DNA from: Vibrio sp. CB1-14 | Lineage (GTDB): Bacteria > Pseudomonadota > Gammaproteobacteria > Enterobacterales > Vibrionaceae | Length of the DNA stretch: 64,000 nucleotides | Direction of reading: 5' to 3' | Assembly (NCBI RefSeq): GCF_040412085.2 | Contig: NZ_CP115920.1 | Coordinates: 2,418,001 to 2,482,000, forward strand | In this document: positions 47,681-58,705 of the stretch, one piece after another | Numbering within the stretch: position 1 is the stretch's first letter | How the letters are laid out: the number at the start of each line of letters is the position of its first letter | Notes under the pieces: generated by a model | Told to the model about the DNA's origin: nothing | Seen by the model: the letters and a program-made list of their open reading frames with translations, nothing else | Databases searched by the model: none | Made by a program: the position numbers and the translations under genes

Positions 47681-48298
47681 TTATACCAGTTCTAAGAAGT
47701 TCTGAATCAGCTTTGAACCCGCTTTCGAAGAGCGCTCCGGGTGGAACTGCACGCCATAGTAATTACCGCTTTGAATTGCTGCGCTAAACGGGTTCCCGTA
47801 GTCACACTCTGCAATTGTGTAGTCGCCCACTGGCATACCGAAGCTGTGTACAAAATAGAAGTACTCACCCTCTTCAATTCCGGCAAAAAGTGGATTGCCT
47901 GGAGCCGCTTTCACGGTATTCCAGCCCATATGAGGTAGTGGCAAATCACCCGTTTCTAAACGTCTTACTTCACCTTCACATAGACCTAGACACTCAACAA
48001 GCTCATCTGCCTTTTGGCCTTTCTCTTGAGAAAGCTTACCAAGTAGCTGCATCCCAAGACAGATCCCAAGCACGGGCTTTTCAACCTGTTTTACTAACTC
48101 GATGAGGTTCCGCTCTTCAAGGTTTTTCATTGCTTCACTAGCCGTGCCAACACCTGGTAGAAACAGTTTGTCTGCGGCTAAAACCACTTCTGGCTCTTTA
48201 GAGATAACCACTTGATAGCCAAGACGCTCAATCGCGAACTTCACCGAAGAAACGTTAGCGCAGCCTGTATCGATAATGACAACATTTTGGGTGGTCAT
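47681..48298 (-). CDS. hisH: Imidazole glycerol phosphate synthase glutaminase subunit
   Basis: HisH hydrolyses glutamine and channels ammonia to HisF. The 205-residue class I glutamine amidotransferase carries the nucleophile Cys in [11 protein letters not shown] and the His/Glu dyad in [12 protein letters not shown]. The ATG shares its A with the hisB stop codon (TAATG), which suggests translational coupling. Confidence 0.97.
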   Translation of the reverse strand: MTTQNVVIIDTGCANVSSVKFAIERLGYQVVISKEPEVVLAADKLFLPGVGTASEAMKNLEERNLIELVKQVEKPVLGICLGMQLLGKLSQEKGQKADELVECLGLCEGEVRRLETGDLPLPHMGWNTVKAAPGNPLFAGIEEGEYFYFVHSFGMPVGDYTIAECDYGNPFSAAIQSGNYYGVQFHPERSSKAGSKLIQNFLELV

Positions 48299-49371
48299 TA
48301 CAAGACTCCTTTACTGCTTGGTAGCTCATTGCCTTCCACTTTAATTGCTTGGCGAAGTGTGCGACCAAACGCTTTAAAGAGGCTTTCAATTATGTGGTGA
48401 TCATTGTCACCAGAAGAAGATAGGTGCAGCGTACACGCTAGCGTATCTGTCAGTGAACGGAAGAAGTGCACCACCATTTCTGTCGACAGGTCACCCACTT
48501 GCTCACGAGAGAACTGGGCATCAAACTTAAGGTAAGGGCGGCCTGAAAGATCCAAACCACATTGCGCAAGACACTCATCCATTGGCAGGCTGAAACCAAA
48601 GCGGCCAATACCGCGTTTATCACCAAGCGCCTCTTTTAGCGCTTGACCTAGTGCCAGTGCCGTATCTTCAATGGTGTGGTGATCATCAATGTGCAAATCG
48701 CCTTTAACGAGACACTTCATCTGGAAGCCACCGTGCGTTGCGATTTGATCCAGCATGTGATCAAAGAAGCCCATACCGGTAGAAATTTCGTTGCCGCCTG
48801 CTTCATCGAGGTTTACGAAAACTTTAATGTCGGTTTCTTTCGTGGTTCTTACCACTTCAGCTGTGCGCGCTTTCACCGTGAGATCTTTTAAGATCTGCTT
48901 CCAACCCATAGTTTCCGGGTTGTACTGAATACCGCGAATCGCCATGTTTTCAGCAAGTTGTAGATCGGTGTGACGATCGCCAATCACTGCTGAGGTTTTA
49001 AAGTCCACTTTGCCGCTTTGTAGGTACTCTTTCACAAGACCCAGTTTAGGCTTGCGGCACGAGCAGTTGTCTTCGTCAAAGTGAGGGCAAATCAGCACAT
49101 CATCAAACTTTACGCCCTGAGACTCAAAGATCTCCATCATCATGTTATGCGGGGCATCAAAGTCGGCTTGCGGGTAGCTGTCAGTGCCTAGGCCATCTTG
49201 GTTCGTCACCATCACTAGGCGGTAGCCTGCATCTTGCAGTGCTAGCAGGCTTGGGATGACGTATGGTTCAAGCTTCAGCTTATCCAGACGGTCAACTTGA
49301 AAGTCCACTGGCGGCTCGACAATTAACGTACCGTCGCGGTCAATAAATAAAATTTTCTGTTGGTTGCTCAC
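48298..49371 (-). CDS. hisB: Histidinol-phosphatase/imidazoleglycerol-phosphate dehydratase
   Basis: This bifunctional HisB catalyses the dehydration of imidazole glycerol phosphate (C-terminal part) and the dephosphorylation of histidinol phosphate (N-terminal HAD phosphatase, [10 protein letters not shown]). From GTG 49371 it has 357 residues (E. coli 355). AAAGGA lies 8 bases before the GTG, and the protein start [13 protein letters not shown] then fits the E. coli one. An ATG at 49413 would add 14 residues and overlap hisC. The His-rich dehydratase motif [10 protein letters not shown] is present. Confidence 0.95.
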   Translation of the reverse strand: MSNQQKILFIDRDGTLIVEPPVDFQVDRLDKLKLEPYVIPSLLALQDAGYRLVMVTNQDGLGTDSYPQADFDAPHNMMMEIFESQGVKFDDVLICPHFDEDNCSCRKPKLGLVKEYLQSGKVDFKTSAVIGDRHTDLQLAENMAIRGIQYNPETMGWKQILKDLTVKARTAEVVRTTKETDIKVFVNLDEAGGNEISTGMGFFDHMLDQIATHGGFQMKCLVKGDLHIDDHHTIEDTALALGQALKEALGDKRGIGRFGFSLPMDECLAQCGLDLSGRPYLKFDAQFSREQVGDLSTEMVVHFFRSLTDTLACTLHLSSSGDNDHHIIESLFKAFGRTLRQAIKVEGNELPSSKGVL

Positions 49372-49402
49372 TCTATAAATCCTTTTTCTATTGCACCAGT
49401 GC

Positions 49403-50458
<1,056 letters not shown>

Positions 50459-50470
50459 TCACTCTCCCAT

Positions 50471-51769
50471 CTACGCTTTTTGTGCGTTGAGCTTCTCTAC
50501 ACGAATCGTCACAGCACGTTTGTGGGCGTCTAGGCCTTCAGCTTCCGCCATAGTCACAACGGTAGGTGCCAAACCTAATAAGCCATCTGCCGTTAACTCT
50601 TGAACCGTCATGCGCTTTGAAAAGTCCGCCAAACCTAGACTTGAATAAGTGCGAGTGTAACCATAGGTCGGCAAAACGTGGTTGGTACCTGATGCGTAAT
50701 CCCCCGCTGACTCAGGTGACCAATCACCCAAGAAAATAGATCCTGCATTATCGAACAAAGGCAGAAGTTCACGTGGGCTCTTAGTCTGAACAATCAGGTG
50801 CTCTGGGCCATAGTAGTTGGAAATCGAAACGCATTGCTTCAACGACTCAGCAATAATAATTAAACTAGAGCCCAACGCTTTTTCAGCAATATCAGCACGA
50901 GATAGCTGTTTCAGTTGGCGCTTCACTGCTTCTGTTACCTGATCGGCAATGATTGGTGATGGTGTCACCAGTACCACTTGAGAATCTGGCCCGTGCTCAG
51001 CTTGACTCAGTAGATCCGATGCTACGAAATCTGCATCTGCCGTTTCATCGGCAATAACAAGAACTTCAGAAGGGCCAGCCGGCATGTCAATCGCCGCACC
51101 ACGGAAATCTTTACTCACTTGGCGCTTCGCTTCAGTTACGTATGCGTTACCAGGGCCAAAGATCTTATCTACTTTAGATACAGTTTCTGTACCGTATGCC
51201 ATAGCTGCGACCGCTTGGCCACCACCAACGTTATATACTTCATCGATTTTACACAGCTTCGCAACGTACAAAATCTCATCAGCAATGGGCGGAGGCGAAC
51301 AAAGTACCACTTTGCGACATCCTGCAATCTGCGCTGGTACACCAAGCATCAAAACGGTAGATGGAAGCGGTGCACTGCCACCTGGAATATACAGACCGAC
51401 TTTATTGATAGGTCGCGTTACCTGCTCACAAACCACACCAGGTTGTGTTTCCACTCGCAGAGCTTCAGGACGCTGCGCTTTGTGAAACTTAGCAATATTG
51501 GAATACGCTTGCTCAAGTGCTTGCTTCATTTTTTCAGACAAGCGACCAGAAGCAGCTTCAATCTCATCAGCAGAAACGCGAATCGATTCAGGGCGTACAC
51601 GATCAAACTTCTCGGTTAAGTCAAGAAGACCCTTGTCACCTTCACTGCGAACTTGATTTATAACCTCAGTCACTGCTGCCGTAATGTTTGCGCCTTCAGT
51701 AATTGCCGGGCGCTCAAGTACGGATTCTTGCTGAGATTGACTTAAGTGTTGCCAAACTACCGTTCTCAT
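50471..51769 (-). CDS. hisD: Histidinol dehydrogenase
   Basis: HisD performs the last two oxidations, histidinol to histidine, using NAD and zinc. The 432 residues show family segments [31 protein letters not shown] and [13 protein letters not shown] (zinc Gln/His), and the catalytic Glu-His in YGPEHLIV. It follows hisG by only 3 bases. Confidence 0.97.
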   Translation of the reverse strand: MRTVVWQHLSQSQQESVLERPAITEGANITAAVTEVINQVRSEGDKGLLDLTEKFDRVRPESIRVSADEIEAASGRLSEKMKQALEQAYSNIAKFHKAQRPEALRVETQPGVVCEQVTRPINKVGLYIPGGSAPLPSTVLMLGVPAQIAGCRKVVLCSPPPIADEILYVAKLCKIDEVYNVGGGQAVAAMAYGTETVSKVDKIFGPGNAYVTEAKRQVSKDFRGAAIDMPAGPSEVLVIADETADADFVASDLLSQAEHGPDSQVVLVTPSPIIADQVTEAVKRQLKQLSRADIAEKALGSSLIIIAESLKQCVSISNYYGPEHLIVQTKSPRELLPLFDNAGSIFLGDWSPESAGDYASGTNHVLPTYGYTRTYSSLGLADFSKRMTVQELTADGLLGLAPTVVTMAEAEGLDAHKRAVTIRVEKLNAQKA

Positions 51770-51772
51770 CGA

Positions 51773-52669
51773 TTACCCCATCATCTTCTCAATTGGAAGG
51801 ACAAGAATCGAGCTTGCACCCAGTTCTTTAAGCTGTTCCATCGTTTCCCAGAATAGGTTCTCAGTGCTCACTAGGTGAACCGCTACACGCTCTTTGTCTG
51901 TCGATAGTGGCAATACGGTTGGGTCTTCTGCACCGGGAAGCAATGATTTAATTTGCTCTAGTTTCTCAACTGGTGCGTGCAGCATGATGTATTTAGATTC
52001 TTTCGCCTGTTGAACACCTTGCATGCGAGTAAGAAGCTTGTCGATAAGTGCAAGTTTGTCGGCATCAAACTCACCCATACGTTGAATAAGCGTCGCTTTC
52101 GAGCGGAAAATGACTTCAGCTTCTTTTAGACCATTCGCTTCAAGCGTCGCACCTGTTGAAACTAAGTCTGCGATTGCGTCAGCAAGACCTGCACGCGGTG
52201 CAACCTCAACAGAGCCAGTTAGCATACATGCGCTAAAGTCGACACCTTGCTCATCCATGTACGCTTTAAGAAGTTGTGGGTAGGTGGTCGCGATACGTTT
52301 ACCGGCAAGATCTTGAGGGCCGTTGTATGTTTCGTCTTTATCAATGGCGATAGACAGACGGCAACCACCAAAATCTAGACGACGAAGCGTTTTGAACTCG
52401 TTTGCCTCACCCAGTGCTTTACGGTCAAGGCGCACTTCTTCCAGCTCGTTCTCACCAATGAAGCCAAGATCGACAACACCATCCATAATCAAGCCAGGGA
52501 TGTCATCATCTCGAACAAGCAGAAGATCGATTGGCATATTTAGTGAGTGTACAACAAGACGCTCACCCATTACGTTGAACTTAACACCACACTTTTTCAG
52601 TAGGTCTTGGCTCTCTTTACTTAGGCGACCCTTTTTCTGAATCGCAATTCTTAGGCGTTGTGTTTGCAT
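51773..52669 (-). CDS. hisG: ATP phosphoribosyltransferase (long form)
   Basis: HisG catalyses the first, feedback-inhibited step: ATP plus PRPP to phosphoribosyl-ATP. The 298 residues match the long form with a C-terminal ACT-like regulatory domain, so HisZ is not needed. The start [20 protein letters not shown] at ATG 52669 aligns with E. coli. An in-frame TTG at 52687 would add 6 residues. AGGGA lies 7 bases before the ATG. It is the first structural gene and is preceded by the attenuator. Confidence 0.97.
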   Translation of the reverse strand: MQTQRLRIAIQKKGRLSKESQDLLKKCGVKFNVMGERLVVHSLNMPIDLLLVRDDDIPGLIMDGVVDLGFIGENELEEVRLDRKALGEANEFKTLRRLDFGGCRLSIAIDKDETYNGPQDLAGKRIATTYPQLLKAYMDEQGVDFSACMLTGSVEVAPRAGLADAIADLVSTGATLEANGLKEAEVIFRSKATLIQRMGEFDADKLALIDKLLTRMQGVQQAKESKYIMLHAPVEKLEQIKSLLPGAEDPTVLPLSTDKERVAVHLVSTENLFWETMEQLKELGASSILVLPIEKMMG

Positions 52670-52713
52670 TGCTGTATCCCTGTGCAAATTATTGATTTTG
52701 AAATTATAAAACG

Positions 52714-52822
52714 AAAAAACCCTCGGGAGCTTTGGTCTCCCGAGGGTTTCATTCTTTAAATCTTAAATCGAACCTCCGAGAGTTTTACCTAGCTCTCGGG
52801 TATGCAGACATCTCCCGAAAGA
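52714..52822 (-). promoter_or_regulatory. his operon attenuator
   Basis: The leader RNA between hisL and hisG contains mutually exclusive stems. The terminator is a 13-bp stem (arms CCCTCGGGAG / CTCCCGAGGG, 52717-52749) followed on the minus strand by TTTTTT. Upstream segments CCGAGAG (52775-52781), CTCTCGG (52793-52799) and TCTCCCGA (52811-52818) can pair with each other or with the terminator arms to form antiterminator or pause hairpins. Ribosome stalling on hisL His codons would favour antitermination. Confidence 0.9.
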
Positions 52823-52858
52823 CTAAGCTGGGTGATGGTAATGATGATGAATGTTCAT
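52823..52858 (-). CDS. hisL: his operon leader peptide
   Basis: The 11-residue peptide MNIHHHYHHPA has five His out of six consecutive codons (one Tyr) and lies directly upstream of the attenuator hairpins. It is the sensing device for charged tRNA-His, as in enteric hisL, though shorter in its His run (enterics have seven). It was identified directly from the reverse strand. Confidence 0.93.
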   Translation of the reverse strand: MNIHHHYHHPA

Positions 52859-53027
52859 ATCAAAATTTTGCATACTTATTACTGGGTTCCTTTGTATCTG
52901 TACCCTCACACTAACTAAGCTCATGCCGATTTTCAACCCCTATTTTACAGATCGGGCTAATTTTTTTTCGTACTAGCTAATTAGTATGGAAATAACTGCA
53001 CTTACTAGTTGCTCCTTTAGCAACAAA

Positions 53028-53058
53028 CAAAAAAAAGGAGCCCATTTCATGGGCTCCT
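53028..53058 (-). terminator. Terminator of the NhaC-type transporter gene
   Basis: AGGAGCCCA / TGGGCTCCT with a 5-nt loop is followed on the minus strand by eight T. It is 20 bases after the stop codon. Confidence 0.88.
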
Positions 53059-53078
53059 CGATAAATCAAATGATTTAT

Positions 53079-54680
53079 TTATACACTCGCTTCCTTGGCC
53101 ATTCTAGCCTTAGAAAGTGCGGACAGTACGAAACACACTGCGATAAACGTCACTGTAGCCGCCGCAAAAGAAATCGCGACTGAAGTTGTCATACCAAGCG
53201 TAATAAAGCCAACACAAGACACCAACGCAACAGAAAGCGCATATGGCAACTGCGTAGAGACGTGGTCAATGTGATTACAACGTGCACCTGTAGAAGAGAG
53301 AATCGTCGTATCTGAAATTGGAGAGCAGTGGTCACCGAACACTGAACCCGCTAGAACTGCGCCTAGCATTGGCAGCATCATAGCAATATCCGTTGCACCC
53401 GCCATGTCACCTGCGATTGGTAGCATGATGCCAAACGTACCCCAAGATGTACCAGTAGAGAACGCCATTAGGCCTGACAGCAGGAACAAGATGACTGGTA
53501 GCCAATGTACATTAATGTTGCCTTGAACGGTTGAAGAAAGGTAAGCACCCGTCTTCATGTCTCCGATAACAGAGCCGATGGACCATGCAAAAAATAGAAT
53601 AAGAATGGCGCCGAACATAGATTTCGCACCAATCCACATCGTCGTTGCGATATCAGCTGCAGACAGCTTTTGTTTAACAACTGTAAATACTGCCGTTAGA
53701 AGGCCTGCAGAGCCACCGTAAATAAGCGAAGTGCCTACATCAGTATTTTCAAACGCGCCAAGTAGGTTAAATGCAATATCATCCGCAGCCAGAGCTTGAC
53801 CACCGGTGTAAATCATCGCAGCAATCATAGCGCCGATAAGGACTAAGATAGGAAGCACTAGGTCGGAAACAGAACCAAAATCGCTTTCTTTAATATCCAA
53901 CTCTTCATTCAGCTCATGCGCTTCTTTTGCGTCGTTCTCTTTGTCTTTATCGAAGCCTAGACCTTGTTTCGCGTTCAGCTCATGCTTGCGCATTGGACCC
54001 ACATCAAGTTGGAACCAGGCAACGGCAAACACCATCAAGAGTGCAAATACAGCGTAGAAGTTCATTGGAATAAGGCGAACGTAAGCACCAATTGCAGAGT
54101 ATTCTGTAATGCCATGAGCAACCAAGATACCGCTAACGATAGTCATGATGTATGCACCCCAGCTTGATGCTGGCATTAGCACACACATTGGCGCAGCGGT
54201 AGAGTCAAGAATATAGGCTAGTTTCGCGCGTGATACGTAGAAACGGTCAGTAACAGGACGAGAGATCGCACCGACTGCTAGGCTGTTAAAGTAATCATCA
54301 ACGAAAATAAATACGCCTAGAAATGCTGCCAGTAGCTTTGAACCACGCTTGCTTTTCACTCGAGCCTGCGCCCATTCAGCAAAAGCTTTGGTGCCGCCAG
54401 ACAGCGTCAGCAACGCAGTCATCATGCCCAACAGCAACAAGAAGCCAACAATACTCATGTTCCAAGTATTTAGGCCGCCATCTTCAATAACCACACCCGA
54501 AACGGTGTCGAACACGTAACCTGCGGCGTTTACTGCAGAATAATCATTAAGTAAGAAGGCACCTAAAACGATACCAACACCCAGCGATAGTAAAACGCGA
54601 CGGGTAATAATAGCCAGAGTCAATGCTACGATCGGCGGTAGCAGTGATAATGGTGATGTAGCAAAATCGATTAAATTCAT
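53079..54680 (-). CDS. NhaC-family transporter under lysine riboswitch control (probable lysine transporter)
   Basis: This 533-residue inner-membrane protein with about 11-12 helices belongs to the NhaC family of Na+/H+ antiporter-like transporters. Conserved segments include LGVFIFVDDYFNSLAVG and MPASSWGAYIM, and GDHCSPISDTTILSS near residue 425. Family annotation says Na+/H+ antiporter, but a lysine riboswitch (54800-54985) precedes the gene. Comparative work on gamma-proteobacteria placed such NhaC-type genes (called lysW) in the lysine regulon, so lysine uptake is the better prediction. ATG 54680 was chosen over a TTG at 54689; GAAG precedes it by 3 bases. Confidence 0.88.
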   Translation of the reverse strand: MNLIDFATSPLSLLPPIVALTLAIITRRVLLSLGVGIVLGAFLLNDYSAVNAAGYVFDTVSGVVIEDGGLNTWNMSIVGFLLLLGMMTALLTLSGGTKAFAEWAQARVKSKRGSKLLAAFLGVFIFVDDYFNSLAVGAISRPVTDRFYVSRAKLAYILDSTAAPMCVLMPASSWGAYIMTIVSGILVAHGITEYSAIGAYVRLIPMNFYAVFALLMVFAVAWFQLDVGPMRKHELNAKQGLGFDKDKENDAKEAHELNEELDIKESDFGSVSDLVLPILVLIGAMIAAMIYTGGQALAADDIAFNLLGAFENTDVGTSLIYGGSAGLLTAVFTVVKQKLSAADIATTMWIGAKSMFGAILILFFAWSIGSVIGDMKTGAYLSSTVQGNINVHWLPVILFLLSGLMAFSTGTSWGTFGIMLPIAGDMAGATDIAMMLPMLGAVLAGSVFGDHCSPISDTTILSSTGARCNHIDHVSTQLPYALSVALVSCVGFITLGMTTSVAISFAAATVTFIAVCFVLSALSKARMAKEASV

Positions 54681-54799
54681 GATCTTCAAAAACCAGTTTT
54701 TATTATGGTCAGAGATCTACTGCAGACATGCGTCAATAAACGAGAAGTCCAGACGCAAACGTTGAACTAAGCGAAAGGGAAGCGAACACTTCACCCAAC

Positions 54800-54985
54800 C
54801 CTACAGTAGCGCTCCATAGTTTAACAATATAATAGACTATGGCAGTGTTGTTCCTTTCGAAGACAACCCCAGCGAGGAAGATTGATGGTCTTTTCTCACT
54901 TCGGCGACAATGCCTTTCATCATCGTTCATAGGTATCACCCCAACGATGGTTACTGATCATTATCGCGCCTCTACATCAAGAGAA
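54800..54985 (-). ncRNA. Lysine riboswitch (L box) upstream of the NhaC-type gene
   Basis: Read on the minus strand, the order of conserved elements fits the lysine aptamer. GTAGAGGCGCG (from 54975) is the 5' core and CAGTA follows. GAAAGGCATTGTCGCCGAAG and CGCTGG form the third and fourth stems, and GGAGCGCTAC (54806-54815) closes P1. P1 pairs GTAG (54972-54975) with CTAC (54806-54809). The layout is like the Bacillus and E. coli lysC leaders. About 120 bases separate the aptamer from the start codon. No intrinsic terminator is present there, so control is probably translational. A 68-codon frame that runs through the aptamer is not a gene. Confidence 0.9.
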
Positions 54986-55282
54986 ATCATTCACTAGCCA
55001 GAGCGGCCAAAATAAAAGAATGTGCTTTCTCTTGCATTAGGTGCGAGCCATTGTACTTATGAAATCGTCAATTGCAACATGAATGATGTTGCAACTTGGT
55101 AAAGAATTGACTCACCTTGTAAACATCATAGTCTCAAAGCTATCTCGACGCTTTTTAGTAAAGAAAATCACATTTTTAGCGATTTATGCGACGTATTCCA
55201 TATTGTTTTATAAACTCTTTCACGACATTGCGGTTATAAATACATCAATAGTAATTTGAATAATTACTTTATCTCTATTGAT
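54986..55282. other. Divergent intergenic region, lysine riboswitch gene / hns
   Basis: This AT-rich stretch must hold the promoter for the riboswitch transcript. It contains a perfect inverted repeat (55072-55094) and no gene that I can support. Confidence 0.6.
55072..55094. promoter_or_regulatory. Perfect 9-bp inverted repeat upstream of the lysine riboswitch
   Basis: TTGCAACAT-GAATG-ATGTTGCAA has two perfect 9-nt arms and a 5-nt spacer. It lies about 90 bases upstream of the aptamer and looks like an operator for a dimeric regulator, which I cannot identify. Confidence 0.5.
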
Positions 55283-55404
55283 TTGCTCTACAAAACAGGC
55301 TCCTAGTACAATATGCAACAAAATCCAAAATTGTAGCGTCTTTTATGAAGAAAGATTCACAATTGAATCAATATTGCGTCAATCTTTCCTGAGCGTCAGG
55401 TTTT
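55283..55404 (+). promoter_or_regulatory. Candidate hns promoter and leader hairpin
   Basis: A -10 TACAAT at 55307-55312 and -35 TTGCTC at 55283-55288 are spaced by 18 bp, giving a start near 55319 and a leader of about 225 bases. Inside the leader, CCTGAGCGTCAGG (55388-55400) followed by TTTT is a short terminator-like hairpin. Its importance is uncertain, since the stem has only 5 bp. Confidence 0.35.
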
Positions 55405-55543
55405 GAGCACGTTTATCATCTTCAATTATCAAGTTTTTGTAAGAATTCTTATTTTTATTGTTTTCACCCAATGAAAATATTGTCAATTTTAAATTTGATG
55501 TTTATTATTAATCGAAACCAAATAAATAACTCATGGGAATGTC

Positions 55544-55951
55544 ATGTCTGAATTAACTAAAACTCTACTTAATATTCGTAGCCTGCGTGCATTTGCTCGT
55601 GAACTTACTCTTGAGCAACTGGAAGAAGCACTAGAAAAACTAACAACTGTTGTTGGTGAAAGACAAGAAGCAGAAGCAGAAGAGCGTGAAGCGAAACAAG
55701 CTCGTGAAGCTAAGCTAACTGAATATGCGCAGATGATCGCTCAAGACGGCATTGACGTTGAAGACCTTATTGCTGCGCTTTCTGGTGAATCTAAAGGTAA
55801 AGCAAAGGCTAAGCGCGCTCCACGTCCTGCAAAATACAAATATGTAGATGCAACTGGCGCAGAAAAAACTTGGACAGGTCAAGGTCGTACACCTTCTGTT
55901 ATCCAAGCAGCACTAGACGCAGGCAAATCTCTAGAAGAGTTTGAAATTTAA
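55544..55951 (+). CDS. hns: H-NS family nucleoid-associated protein
   Basis: H-NS silences AT-rich and horizontally acquired DNA and shapes the nucleoid. The 135 residues show the N-terminal coiled-coil dimerisation domain (LLNIRSLRAFARELTLEQLE), a charged linker (residues 77-93) and the C-terminal DNA-binding domain with the AT-hook-like loop TWTGQGRTP. It resembles VicH of V. cholerae. A long AT-rich leader is consistent with autoregulation. The gene is convergent with gsk and they share a terminator. Confidence 0.96.
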   Translation: MSELTKTLLNIRSLRAFARELTLEQLEEALEKLTTVVGERQEAEAEEREAKQAREAKLTEYAQMIAQDGIDVEDLIAALSGESKGKAKAKRAPRPAKYKYVDATGAEKTWTGQGRTPSVIQAALDAGKSLEEFEI

Positions 55952-55974
55952 TTCAAACTCCTTTAGTCATTTAT

Positions 55975-56005
55975 AAAGAAAGCGCCAATAACTGGCGCTT
56001 TCTTT
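55975..56005. terminator. Shared terminator, hns / gsk
   Basis: AAAGAAAGCGCCA / TGGCGCTTTCTTT with a 5-nt loop has A and T flanks on both sides. It begins immediately after the gsk stop codon on the minus strand. Confidence 0.88.
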
Positions 56006-57310
56006 TTATCTTTCCCAATAAGCCTCTTCAAGGCTATCTTCTCTTTCAGGTAAACCTCTAGAAAGACGAGGTGAATGCTGAACCAATACCTCATAACTTG
56101 CTCGGTTCGAGTACTTACACACTTGTGAGAATGATGAATACGTCAAGAAAGTATGCTGGTGTTTGCTTGAGTTAGGTACATTTTCTTTATGGTATTTATT
56201 TGCCGCCATATCATGTAACAACGCAGACAACGCCGCATCACCCGCGCCATTGGTATTCTTAATCTTTTCTGGGCCGCCCATATAAGGCGCAATATGTGAA
56301 TAGACTTTAATAGGATTATCACAGGCGTCTTTTACCGCTGGTCGACTAAATTCAAAACGATTGAATTCAGCAATACAACCAGGTAATAGAGGTAAACTCG
56401 TTTCACGTTTAGACGCATCTTCTGTATAACCCGCCATGTACAAACCGACAGGGCCAGCAGTACAAAGCACCAAATCAACCCAATCAAGCGCTTTATCTGA
56501 AGCTGCTAATGGATCTTTTTCTCCAGTGAGTGCTTCCGCTTCATCTTCATTCATTGCAACAACAGAAACATGCTGTTTCAAGAAGTCGCGCCAATATTCA
56601 GGGTCGTCCTGAATAACGAAGCGCGTACCGAGTGTTAATACAACTGGAACATTATATTTCTTGGCGTATTCGATTGCTTGCATTGTTGCTTCTGGCATTG
56701 GGTCGCCATCTTTACAACGCACCAAATACGCGGTTAAAACCAAAGCCGACGCTTTTTTGAAGATTTTTTCAGGAATACTATCCGCACGAAGTTGGTTCAT
56801 CTGCCCTTCACTGATTGCGAAAGTTCGCTCACCATCTTCGGTAATCAAGGTAAAGCAGCGGCCAATTGCACCTTCTACACCTTGAAGATAATTAAGATCC
56901 ATTCGGCTAGACGTATTACACAGATAGCGGTAACCATAGCTACCAATCTTAATATCAGCACTCATAACACCAAGCAGAACCGATTTATCGTCCGCTAATA
57001 CAGAGTAGTTGTGCAACGTATTACCAATCGTGCCACCAGCGTATTCATTGGTGATCAGCTCTTTATCCTTCAACTCGTTATATAAAGCTTCCGCCGCTTG
57101 GTCATCAATAACCAACGAGTGCCCTTTACTTAGGCCAAACTTATCGATCACACTGCTGTCAACTTTTGCTTCAATGTCCACCAAGGTTTGGTCAATACCA
57201 ATGATGTGCGTACGTGACATCTTCTTGCTGATTTGCGATTGGCTAACGAGCAGGTCTCGCTCATGAACAGGGAAGTAGTGCTTTGACTTTCTTTGGCCTG
57301 GGAATTTCAT
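56006..57310 (-). CDS. gsk: Inosine-guanosine kinase
   Basis: Gsk phosphorylates inosine and guanosine for purine salvage. It is a PfkB-type sugar kinase. The 434 residues match E. coli Gsk throughout, from the start MKFPGQRKSKHYFPV to the end SLEEAYWER. The catalytic Asp and anion hole lie in NTNGAGDAALSALLHD. A PurR-like box 88 bases upstream suggests purine control. It is convergent with hns and divergent from mnmA. Confidence 0.96.
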   Translation of the reverse strand: MKFPGQRKSKHYFPVHERDLLVSQSQISKKMSRTHIIGIDQTLVDIEAKVDSSVIDKFGLSKGHSLVIDDQAAEALYNELKDKELITNEYAGGTIGNTLHNYSVLADDKSVLLGVMSADIKIGSYGYRYLCNTSSRMDLNYLQGVEGAIGRCFTLITEDGERTFAISEGQMNQLRADSIPEKIFKKASALVLTAYLVRCKDGDPMPEATMQAIEYAKKYNVPVVLTLGTRFVIQDDPEYWRDFLKQHVSVVAMNEDEAEALTGEKDPLAASDKALDWVDLVLCTAGPVGLYMAGYTEDASKRETSLPLLPGCIAEFNRFEFSRPAVKDACDNPIKVYSHIAPYMGGPEKIKNTNGAGDAALSALLHDMAANKYHKENVPNSSKHQHTFLTYSSFSQVCKYSNRASYEVLVQHSPRLSRGLPEREDSLEEAYWER

Positions 57311-57397
57311 ACGGTTGTCTTCGTCATAAGTAAATAAGAAGGGTTAAGGGCGGCGATTCTACCTCTGTATAGATTACCTCGGCAACATACGCAATTT

Positions 57398-57413
57398 TAG
57401 CAAACGTTTACGT
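57398..57413. promoter_or_regulatory. PurR-like box upstream of gsk
   Basis: TAGCAAACGTTTACGT matches the PurR consensus ACGCAAACGTTTTCGT at 13 of 16 positions, with the complete core GCAAACGTTT. It lies between the divergent genes gsk and mnmA, about 88 bp from gsk, which fits purine control of the salvage gene. Confidence 0.65.
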
Positions 57414-57560
57414 ATCAATTTTTTTGTTATAAGCCTTGTTTTTCTCCCTATTAGGACGCATTTGAGGGGGTTAGAAAAGTGTGATTCATCTCGCGGAACT
57501 GTATTGCTGGTTTGGTTTCTGCTAGAATCGGCGTCCAATTTAATTAGGTGGTATTTATAC

Positions 57561-58670
57561 ATGTCTGATAACAGCCAAAAGAAAGTGATTGTCGGGATGT
57601 CCGGCGGTGTAGACTCCTCTGTTTCTGCCTATCTTCTGAAACAGCAAGGCTACCAAGTAGAAGGCCTGTTCATGAAGAACTGGGAAGAAGATGATAACGA
57701 GGAATACTGCACAGCAGCGGAAGATCTTGCCGACGCACAAGCGGTTTGTGACAAGCTAGGTATCCACCTGCATACGATCAACTTTGCGGCTGAGTACTGG
57801 GACAATGTTTTCGAATACTTCCTTGCAGAATACAAAGCAGGTCGTACGCCAAACCCAGACATTCTTTGTAACAAAGAAATCAAGTTTAAAGCGTTCTTAG
57901 AGTTTGCAGATGAAGTGCTAGATGCTGATTATATTGCCATGGGGCACTATGTAAGCCGCACTTTCCCTGAGAACGGTGAAGCGCCACAAATGTTACGTGG
58001 CCTAGACAGCAATAAAGACCAAAGCTACTTCCTTTATACGTTAAGCCACGACCAAGTTGCGCGCAGCTTGTTCCCTGTGGGTGAACTTGAGAAGCCAGAA
58101 GTACGACGCATTGCTGAAGAGCAAGGTCTGATTACGGCCAAGAAAAAAGACTCAACAGGTATTTGTTTTATCGGTGAGCGCAAATTTACAGACTTCTTGT
58201 CTCGCTATTTGCCAGCACAACCGGGTAAAATTGAGACGCCTGAAGGCAAAGAAATCGGTGAACACCAAGGTCTTATGTACCACACGCTCGGTCAACGTAA
58301 AGGTCTGCATATTGGCGGCCAAAAAGGCGGTGGTGGCAACGAAGACCCTTGGTACGTTGCAGAGAAAGATCTGAAACGCAATGTCCTTATCGCGGTACAA
58401 GGTGCTGACCACCCACTGCTAAAATCTAATGGACTTCGCGCTTCGCAACTGCACTGGGTTGATCGCCAAGCGATCACGCAGCCGTTACAATGCACAGTGA
58501 AAACCCGTTATCGTCAACAGGATATCCCTTGTACTATCATTCCTATCGACGATGAAAACATTAAAGTGATCTTTGATGAGCCACAAGTCGCAGTCACCCC
58601 AGGTCAATCTGCGGTATTCTACAGCGGCAATGTTTGTCTTGGTGGCGGCATCATCGAAGAGCGCATCTAA
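57561..58670 (+). CDS. mnmA: tRNA 2-thiouridylase MnmA
   Basis: MnmA thiolates the wobble uridine of tRNA Glu, Gln and Lys using sulfur from the IscS/Tus relay. The 369 residues contain the PP-loop GMSGGVDSS (residues 12-20). The catalytic Cys residues are in [12 protein letters not shown] and [12 protein letters not shown]. The ATG at 57561 fits E. coli; an in-frame start at 57462 would add 33 unrelated residues. The gene is followed by hflD (35 bases) and purB, the usual enteric order. Confidence 0.97.
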   Translation: MSDNSQKKVIVGMSGGVDSSVSAYLLKQQGYQVEGLFMKNWEEDDNEEYCTAAEDLADAQAVCDKLGIHLHTINFAAEYWDNVFEYFLAEYKAGRTPNPDILCNKEIKFKAFLEFADEVLDADYIAMGHYVSRTFPENGEAPQMLRGLDSNKDQSYFLYTLSHDQVARSLFPVGELEKPEVRRIAEEQGLITAKKKDSTGICFIGERKFTDFLSRYLPAQPGKIETPEGKEIGEHQGLMYHTLGQRKGLHIGGQKGGGGNEDPWYVAEKDLKRNVLIAVQGADHPLLKSNGLRASQLHWVDRQAITQPLQCTVKTRYRQQDIPCTIIPIDDENIKVIFDEPQVAVTPGQSAVFYSGNVCLGGGIIEERI

Positions 58671-58705
58671 ACACAATTCGCAGATTATTTTCTTAGGAGA
58701 ACTAC

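Noticed and set aside
54733..54939. A 68-codon minus-strand frame upstream of the NhaC-type gene
   Set aside because: It runs through the core of the lysine riboswitch, and its sequence is explained by the conserved aptamer elements.
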